Source: JAWWPG01 sp963820035 (GTDB taxonomy: Bacteria; Actinomycetota; Actinomycetes; Propionibacteriales; Nocardioidaceae). Taken from it: 64,000 bases of DNA. The position numbers were made by a program, and so were the translations under genes. Position 1 is the first letter of the stretch. Every line of letters begins with the position of its first letter. Positions 58,667 through 64,000 of this stretch are shown in pieces. Location: contig CAWFYK010000003.1 of the NCBI GenBank assembly GCA_963820035.1, positions 372,001 through 436,000 of the forward strand, written 5' to 3'. The notes beneath the pieces are model-generated. The model saw only the letters and a program-made list of their open reading frames with translations, was not told where the DNA came from and searched no databases.

Positions 58667-59467
58667 GTGGAGCCAACGCCGACGGACGACCACGGAGGTG
58701 GTCCAGATGACGTCCCAGGGAGCCGGGAAGGTGCAGCGATGACCGCCCTTTCCGCGCTGGCGAACGCCATCGAGACCGCCGTAAGAGAAGATGTCGACAA
58801 TACGGCGGCCGCCCGCGTGTGCGGGGCCTGCGCCGAGGTGCTGCCTAGTGACGGGGCAGCCATGACCGTGATGGCGTCCGACGTCGGACGGGAGACCGTC
58901 TATGCCAGTGACGAGGTGATCGCCGGCTTCGAGCGCATGCAGTACACCCTGGGGGAAGGTCCGAGCCTGTCGGCCTTCACGAACGGCCGGCCGGCGTTGG
59001 TCCCCGACGTCACCCGACCCACCGTCATGATGCAGTGGCCCGGTCTCATGAGCGAGCTGGGGGACCTCCCGATCGCTTCGGTGTTCTGCTTCCCGATGAG
59101 GTTCGGTGCCATCAATGTCGGGGTCTGTGCTCTCTATCGTCGGACCCGCGGGAGCATGGATGCCAACGACCTCTCCCTCGCCCTCGGTGCTCTGGACATG
59201 ACGACGCTCGCGCTGCTGCAGCTCCGGGACGGTGCCGTGACCACCTCCCTCCTGGACCGCTGGCTGGCTGCCGACGGTGGGACTCGCCGACAGGTTCATC
59301 AGGCGACCGGGATGCTGATCGCGCAGCTCGGCGTGAGCCCCGAGGAGGCGTTCGCCAGGCTCCGCGGCTACTCTTTCGCGGCCGGACGAGACATCGACCA
59401 GGTCGCGGACGACATCGTCAACCGGCGGCTCCACCTCGAACCCGATGCGAACTCGGATCTGGTGTGA
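58667..59467 (+). CDS. GAF-ANTAR domain regulator 1
   Basis: 266 residues, GTG start. A GAF domain (about 25-170: ACAEVLPSDGAAMTVMAS; LGEGPSLSAFTNGRPAL; SVFCFPMRFGAINVGVCAL) is followed by a C-terminal ANTAR domain (RQVHQATGMLIAQLGVSPEE, then AFARLRGYSFAAGRDIDQVA). ANTAR proteins bind paired hexaloop RNA hairpins and prevent termination. First of three such genes in a row; no kinase is adjacent. Confidence 0.92.
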   Translation: MEPTPTDDHGGGPDDVPGSREGAAMTALSALANAIETAVREDVDNTAAARVCGACAEVLPSDGAAMTVMASDVGRETVYASDEVIAGFERMQYTLGEGPSLSAFTNGRPALVPDVTRPTVMMQWPGLMSELGDLPIASVFCFPMRFGAINVGVCALYRRTRGSMDANDLSLALGALDMTTLALLQLRDGAVTTSLLDRWLAADGGTRRQVHQATGMLIAQLGVSPEEAFARLRGYSFAAGRDIDQVADDIVNRRLHLEPDANSDLV

Positions 59468-59537
59468 TGGCTGCTGCCTTCGGGGCGGAGGGCTCGTAAA
59501 CTCTAAAGGACGACACGGCGAGGGGAAGGAAGATGTG

Positions 59538-60287
59538 ATGGCTGAGACGAGTCGAGAGGGTCGGCTCATTGCCGCCTTCGTCGATGTCGCCGACACTCTG
59601 GTGACTGACTTCGATGTTTCCGACCTGCTCCACGGTCTGGTCGAGCACTGCGTGGAGCTGCTCAACGTAGCGGCCGCGGGTCTGCTGCTCAGCAACCAGC
59701 GCGGCAGCCTCCAGGTGGTGGCCTCGTCGACCGAGCGGACGCGCCTGCTCGAGCTGTTCCAGCTCGAGACCAACGCCGGACCGTGCCTCGAATGCTTCAG
59801 GTCCGGTGAGCCGGTGTCCGTGACCGACCTGATGGACGAGCATGCACGTTGGCCGGAGTTCGTCGATCGGGCGCGTGAAGACGGCTACCTCGGGGTGCAC
59901 GCCGTTCCGCTCCGGCTCCGCGACGACGTCATCGGGGCCTTGAACCTGTTCACGGCGGACCCGATCCCACTCCCGGTCGACGACCAGAAGGTGGCCCAGG
60001 CGCTCGCCGACGTCGCCACGATCGGGATTCTCCAGGAGCGGGCCATCCATCAGAACGAGATGATCGTCGAACAGCTGCAGGGTGCGCTCAACAGCCGGAT
60101 CGTCATCGAGCAGGCCAAGGGGCTCATCGCCGAGGCGGGTGGGCTCGACATGGACGAGGCGTTCCTCCGGCTGCGCAGGCACGCACGCAACAACGGCGCC
60201 CGGCTGGCCGATGTCGCCCGTGCCCTTGTCGACGGATCCGTGGAGAGCCAGACCATCCTGCGCGACCGGCAGCAGACGCCAACCTGA
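59538..60287 (+). CDS. GAF-ANTAR domain regulator 2
   Basis: 249 residues from ATG 59538 (GGAAGGAAG upstream). GAF (about 30-165: LETNAGPCLECFRSGEPVSV; HAVPLRLRDDVIGALNLFT) followed by ANTAR (SRIVIEQAKGLIAEAGGLD, then DEAFLRLRRHARNNGARLAD). Same layout as the preceding gene, with different GAF content. Second of the tandem set. Confidence 0.93.
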   Translation: MAETSREGRLIAAFVDVADTLVTDFDVSDLLHGLVEHCVELLNVAAAGLLLSNQRGSLQVVASSTERTRLLELFQLETNAGPCLECFRSGEPVSVTDLMDEHARWPEFVDRAREDGYLGVHAVPLRLRDDVIGALNLFTADPIPLPVDDQKVAQALADVATIGILQERAIHQNEMIVEQLQGALNSRIVIEQAKGLIAEAGGLDMDEAFLRLRRHARNNGARLADVARALVDGSVESQTILRDRQQTPT

Positions 60288-60526
60288 CCCTGTCTTGTCC
60301 GCGCTGCCATGGTATGGCGGAGCAGGTCGCGGGGCTCGTCGAGTGAGCCGTGCCGGGCATCGGCCGGCCCTCGCGCCCCTGGGCCCTCCAGACGGGTCCG
60401 TCACGACGTGCCACCGCGAGGCGTTGATCGACGCCGGACGAACCGATATTGTTGCGTCAGCCTCATCCGGACACACAGTCGTTGCCCTAGACCTCGGTAA
60501 CCTCGCAAGCGGTCCTCCCAGTCGTG

Positions 60527-60565
60527 GCATGCCGGCGTCGCATGCCAGCGTCGCATGCCAGCCAG
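60527..60565. repeat. Three 13-bp direct repeats upstream of GAF-ANTAR-STAS gene
   Basis: GCATGCC(G/A)GCGTC occurs at 60527-60539 and 60540-60552, and GCATGCCAGCCAG at 60553-60565. Each unit contains the palindrome GCATGC. They lie 13 bp before the ATG 60578, likely operator or promoter-proximal sites. Confidence 0.75.
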
Positions 60566-60577
60566 AGGGCGTTGACA

Positions 60578-61798
60578 ATGTCGAACCTGAGCGTTCCCGA
60601 CGATGACTCCGCCCGCCGCCCTGACCAGGGCAAGGCCGGTTCGTCGACCCCCGCCGACCACCGGGACGCTCACGTTGCCGGGATCTTCGCCGACATTGCC
60701 CGGGCTCTCGTCGTACCGGGTTCTCTCGTGCGCACCCGCAGCCAGGTCACCGAGCTCGCGATCGATGTGATCCCCGGCTGCCACTACGCGAACATTGCGA
60801 TCCCCCGTCGCGGCGACCGGTGGCAGGTGGTGGCGGCAACTCACCAGCTGGTCTCGGCGGACGACTCGGCGCGACAGCACCACGAAGGACCGATGGCCGG
60901 ACTCGACAACCCGGTGATGTTCACGGTGGACGACTTCGCCACGGACACCCGGTGGCCCCGACTCGCCTCCTGGGCCACCAGGCGAGCCCTCTGGAGCATG
61001 TGTGCCATCGAGCTCGCCACTGATCGACAGGTCCTCGGCGTGCTCAACCTGTATGGCGGACGCGCGGGGGCATTCGGATCCGTTGCACAGCACCGCGCGG
61101 CCGTTTATGGAGCCCACGCTGCCCTCGCACTCGACTCGGCTGCTGTGGAGTCCCGACTCGCCGAGGCGGTCGCGACCAGGCAGACGATCGGTCAGGCGGT
61201 CGGCATCCTGATGGAGCGTCACGACGTGAGCGCGGGGTATGCCTTCGGGCTGATCGTGAAGGCTTCACACTCTCGCGACGTCAAGATCCGCGACATCGCC
61301 GTCGCGATGGTGGCCACCGGGGCAGACCCCCTGGTTGCCGATGTGACGCGCAACCCCCGGGTCACTCGTCATTCATCCCGGCCGACCATCCAGCCGCTGC
61401 CCGACGACCGTCCGGGATTCCGGATCGTCGGCGCCATCGAGGCGACCAACGCCCAGCAGTTGCAGGACTCGCTCGACAAGGCCGCCGCCACGCTGCGCAC
61501 CGAGGTTCACGTCGACGTCTCGGCGTTGGACTACATCGTCGTCCCGGCAGTCCGCGCCATCATCGCGGCCGCCGTCACCCTCCGCGACCGCTCCGGCCGG
61601 ATTGTCCTGCACCACCCGTCGGCCAGTCTGGCCCGCGTCCTGCGCGTGCTCCTGGCAGACCGACCCGACCTCGACGAGGTGTTGACGGTCGAGGTCGGCA
61701 AAGGCTTCGCGCCGGCGTCCGCCGGCGAGGAGAGCAGCCCGGACCTCGCCGCCGAAAGTGAGTCTCTCGCCGACTGGGACATGCGGTCCGGTGCGTGA
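60578..61798 (+). CDS. GAF-ANTAR-STAS fusion regulator
   Basis: 406 residues. GAF (about 35-190; GCHYANIAIPRRGDRWQVVA, RALWSMCAIELATDRQVLGV), ANTAR (RQTIGQAVGILMERHDVSA, then AFGLIVKASHSRDVKIRDIA) and a C-terminal STAS domain (FRIVGAIEATNAQQLQDSLD, VHVDVSALDYIVVPAVRAI), which is an anti-anti-sigma fold. It could link RNA antitermination to sigma-factor control. Third of the tandem set, with distinctive repeats in its upstream region. Confidence 0.9.
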   Translation: MSNLSVPDDDSARRPDQGKAGSSTPADHRDAHVAGIFADIARALVVPGSLVRTRSQVTELAIDVIPGCHYANIAIPRRGDRWQVVAATHQLVSADDSARQHHEGPMAGLDNPVMFTVDDFATDTRWPRLASWATRRALWSMCAIELATDRQVLGVLNLYGGRAGAFGSVAQHRAAVYGAHAALALDSAAVESRLAEAVATRQTIGQAVGILMERHDVSAGYAFGLIVKASHSRDVKIRDIAVAMVATGADPLVADVTRNPRVTRHSSRPTIQPLPDDRPGFRIVGAIEATNAQQLQDSLDKAAATLRTEVHVDVSALDYIVVPAVRAIIAAAVTLRDRSGRIVLHHPSASLARVLRVLLADRPDLDEVLTVEVGKGFAPASAGEESSPDLAAESESLADWDMRSGA

Positions 61799-61887
61799 CC
61801 ACGGATCTTGCCGCGGGCGACGCTGCGGATCACGAGGCCGGGCCGCCGTACAGACCCGATAGACTCCCCCCAACGACGGCCGGTGAG

Positions 61888-61944
61888 ATGAACCCCACAA
61901 GGCCGCGCACAACAAGAAACGAGAATTGTTCTGTCTACCTTTGA
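61888..61944 (+). CDS. Short uORF overlapping the DEAD-box helicase start
   Basis: ATG 61888 preceded by GGTGAG opens 18 codons (MNPTRPRTTRNENCSVYL) ending at TGA 61942-61944, inside the helicase coding region but in another frame. It may couple or restrict helicase initiation. Coding status is inferred from position and ribosome site only. Confidence 0.4.
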   Translation: MNPTRPRTTRNENCSVYL

Positions 61945-63436
61945 AGAGCTCGGAACGCTGCCGGAGATTGCCGAGGCCCTGAGTGTCGTCGGAATCAGCG
62001 AGGCATTTCCGATCCAGGAAATGACCCTCCCCATCGCGTTGATGGGAACGGACTTGATCGGCCAGGCTCGCACCGGGACCGGCAAGACCCTGGCATTCGC
62101 CATCCCCATTCTGCAGCGGGTGATCTCACCCCACGATCCCGATTACGACGAGCTGGCCGCTCCCGGGCATCCACAGGCGCTCGTCGTCGCGCCGACCCGC
62201 GAGCTCGCGATCCAGGTCTCCGGGGACCTCAAGGTGGCGGGCAGCAAGCGCGGCACCCGCACCCTGACCGTCTACGGCGGCGTGCCTTACGAACCTCAGC
62301 TGGAGGCGTTGGAGAGCGGCGTCGAGGTCGTTGTCGGTACGCCGGGACGGCTGCTCGACCTGGCGAACCGCAAGTCGCTCGACCTGTCCCACGTGAAGGT
62401 GCTGGTGCTCGACGAGGCCGACGAGATGCTCGACCTCGGGTTCCTGCCCGACGTCGAGAAGCTCATCGCGAAGACGCCGCCGTTCCGGCAGACCATGCTG
62501 TTCTCGGCGACCATGCGCGGCGAGGTCGTGACGCTCGCCCGAACCCACATGCGGCACCCGGTCAACATCCGTGCCGAGTCCAGCACCGACGGCCAGATGG
62601 TCCCGGCCACGGCACAGTTCGTCTATCAGGCCCACGACCTCGACAAGCCGGAGTGCATCGCGCGCATCCTGCAGTCGGAGAATCGTGGCCGCACGATCAT
62701 CTTCACCCGCACCAAACGGCAGGCCCAGCGCGTCGCCGAGGACATGATGGACCGCGGGTTCCCGGCGGCCCCGCTCCACGGCGACATGGCGCAAGTGGCC
62801 CGGGAGAAGGCACTGAAGCGCTTCCGCGACGGCGACATCCAGATCCTCGTCGCCACCGACGTCGCCGCTCGCGGCATCGACGTCGAAGCGGTCACCCATG
62901 TCATCAACTACACCTGCCCCGAGGACGAGAAGAACTACGTCCACCGGATCGGCCGTACCGGCCGAGCCGGGGCCTCCGGAGTCGCGATCACGTTCGTCGA
63001 CTGGGCCGACCTGACTCGCTGGAAGATCATCAACAAGGCCCTCGAGCTGCCTTACGACGAGCCGCAGGAGACCTATTCCACGAGCGAACATCTCTACCAC
63101 GACCAAGGCATTCCGTCCGACGCCAAGGGACGGGTGGGGCCGCCGAAGATCACCGCGACCGAGTTCGTGGCCGACCGCCCCTCGCGAGGAGGCGACGACC
63201 GCAAGGGGCGAAGCGGGGAACGACGCTCGGGCGGTTCGCGTCAGCAACAGCCTCGCCGCACGTCATCCGGCGCCAGGCGGGACGGCTCCGGTTCAGCGCC
63301 GGTGGCCACCGAGTCCCGCTCGTCGGGCTCCAACGGAGACAGTGCCAGCGAGACGACGGCAAGTCCGGCGAAGCGACGCCGGCGGTCTCGTAGCCGAACC
63401 AGGGGCGGCAAGCCGGTCGACAGCGACAACGCCTGA
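61931..63436 (+). CDS. DEAD-box RNA helicase (RhlE/DeaD-like)
   Basis: About 501 residues if started at CTG 61931, which aligns with the family opening (STFEELGTLPEIAEAL ... SEAFPIQEMT). The frame has no ATG, GTG or TTG between the in-frame stop at 61889 and codon 61931. Motifs: Q-motif FPIQEMT, ARTGTGKTLAFAIP, PTRELAIQ, VLDEADEMLDLGF, FSATMRG, IIFTRTKRQAQ, TDVAARGIDVEAV, HRIGRTGRAG. The C-terminus is an Arg/Ser/Gly-rich disordered tail. It unwinds RNA. Position matches Rv3211. Confidence 0.93.
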   Translation: MSTFEELGTLPEIAEALSVVGISEAFPIQEMTLPIALMGTDLIGQARTGTGKTLAFAIPILQRVISPHDPDYDELAAPGHPQALVVAPTRELAIQVSGDLKVAGSKRGTRTLTVYGGVPYEPQLEALESGVEVVVGTPGRLLDLANRKSLDLSHVKVLVLDEADEMLDLGFLPDVEKLIAKTPPFRQTMLFSATMRGEVVTLARTHMRHPVNIRAESSTDGQMVPATAQFVYQAHDLDKPECIARILQSENRGRTIIFTRTKRQAQRVAEDMMDRGFPAAPLHGDMAQVAREKALKRFRDGDIQILVATDVAARGIDVEAVTHVINYTCPEDEKNYVHRIGRTGRAGASGVAITFVDWADLTRWKIINKALELPYDEPQETYSTSEHLYHDQGIPSDAKGRVGPPKITATEFVADRPSRGGDDRKGRSGERRSGGSRQQQPRRTSSGARRDGSGSAPVATESRSSGSNGDSASETTASPAKRRRRSRSRTRGGKPVDSDNA

Positions 63437-63439
63437 GCG

Positions 63440-64000
63440 TCAGGCCAGCACGACGACGGTGGTGCCGACGGGGGCGAACTCCCACAGCGCGCGAGCGTCG
63501 GTGATCCACTGCCGGATGCACCCGTCTGACTGCGGCGTCCCGAGTGACGACCGCGCCTCCGCCAGCGTGCCGTCCGGGTGCGCAGGGATGCTGTGGAAGC
63601 CGATCGGCGCGATACGACCGAGCGCGAACCGCACCATGTAGCTCATCGTCTCGTCGCTGTTATAGGCCGTCGCGTGCCGCGACCGCGAGTTCACGTGGTA
63701 AGTGCCGAGGTCCAGGTTGTCGTACTTGCTGCCGGATACCAGGTAGGTGCGAGCGACCTTGCCGTCGGAGCCGACGAGCCATACGCGCTGAGCCGTGGCT
63801 CCGAAGACGACCCGCTTGCCGGTGCCGGAGTTCGCGGGCAGCGCCGTGTCCTGCGCAGCCGTCGACGACCCGCCCGGTGCCGGCGTCGAGGTCGATGAGT
63901 GTGCGGGATCGTCGGCTGCCGATCCCGCCTCGACGCCGACAGCGGCGCTCGTCGCGGAGCCGTTGCTGGCGCCGGCCCTGATGCCGATGCCGCTGCTGGT
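63440..64000 (-). CDS. L,D-transpeptidase (YkuD), partial
   Basis: 186 C-terminal codons run off the right edge. A Ser/Ala/Gly/Pro-rich linker is followed by the YkuD domain: RVWLVGSDGKVARTYLVSGS, YMVRFALGRIAPIGFHSIPA and the active site GTPQSDGCIRQWITDA with the catalytic Cys in SxGCxR. It makes 3-3 cross-links in peptidoglycan from outside the membrane. The start, signal peptide and any N-terminal domain lie beyond the window. Its stop is 3 bp from that of the helicase, convergent. Confidence 0.9.
   Translation of the reverse strand, partial: TSSGIGIRAGASNGSATSAAVGVEAGSAADDPAHSSTSTPAPGGSSTAAQDTALPANSGTGKRVVFGATAQRVWLVGSDGKVARTYLVSGSKYDNLDLGTYHVNSRSRHATAYNSDETMSYMVRFALGRIAPIGFHSIPAHPDGTLAEARSSLGTPQSDGCIRQWITDARALWEFAPVGTTVVVLA

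Overview
The window is high-GC DNA with strong G/C in third codon positions, dense operons and many ATGA/GTGA stop-start overlaps. PPA1309-family, UPF0182, WhiB7, mycoredoxin, AdnAB and DUF3107 genes mark it as an actinobacterium, most likely Nocardioidaceae/Propionibacteriales (inference; no search was run).

Region A (1 to about 14.97 kb) is an accessory toxic-ion resistance island. It holds an arsenic block (ArsR-ArsC fusion plus a second ArsC, with a divergent CoA-disulfide-reductase-like flavoprotein), a MerR-controlled operon with a textbook 19-20 bp spacer operator, an IS110 transposase remnant, and a fluoride block. I read four fluoride (crcB-motif) riboswitches. One precedes a Na+/H+ antiporter, dynamin-like GTPase, PAP2 phosphatase and enolase operon. 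One, on the minus strand, precedes an MFS transporter. Two precede small two-TM DUF3040-like proteins. No CrcB/Fluc channel or CLC-F antiporter lies in the window. Many island genes (arsC, flavoprotein, antiporter, PAP2, cyclase, second DUF3040-like gene) carry single-base frameshifts or a stop, either from decay or from indel errors in the assembly.

Region B begins at an initiator tRNA-fMet (15023-15099, minus strand) whose 3' end faces the island, with a bidirectional terminator and an 11-bp tandem repeat beside it. From 15 kb to the end the genes are intact. Their order recalls the Mycobacterium tuberculosis Rv3193c-Rv3211 neighbourhood (from memory): UPF0182, PPA1309, PDZ protease, MoaE, DUF2342 protein, ThiF-like protein, AarF kinase, whiB7 with its attenuated leader, uvrD2, mycoredoxin, nudC, adnB-adnA, moeZ, TetR, DUF3107, ferritin-like protein and an RhlE-like DEAD helicase. 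Interspersed are a two-kinase/two-regulator signalling set (25.7-30.3 kb), a glycosyltransferase/sulfotransferase group (48.1-52.9 kb), a LigD polymerase domain, and three tandem GAF-ANTAR regulators (58.7-61.8 kb). An L,D-transpeptidase runs off the right edge.

Non-coding structure of note: a cluster of DnaA-box-like sites with a 13-bp hairpin (23.1-23.35 kb); a 32-bp palindrome between divergent genes (30.35 kb); two 22-bp tandem arrays in opposite orientation flanking the ThiF-like/AarF pair (31.2 and 33.9 kb); the whiB7 leader peptide and terminator; and an overlapping small uORF at the helicase, whose start codon appears non-canonical.
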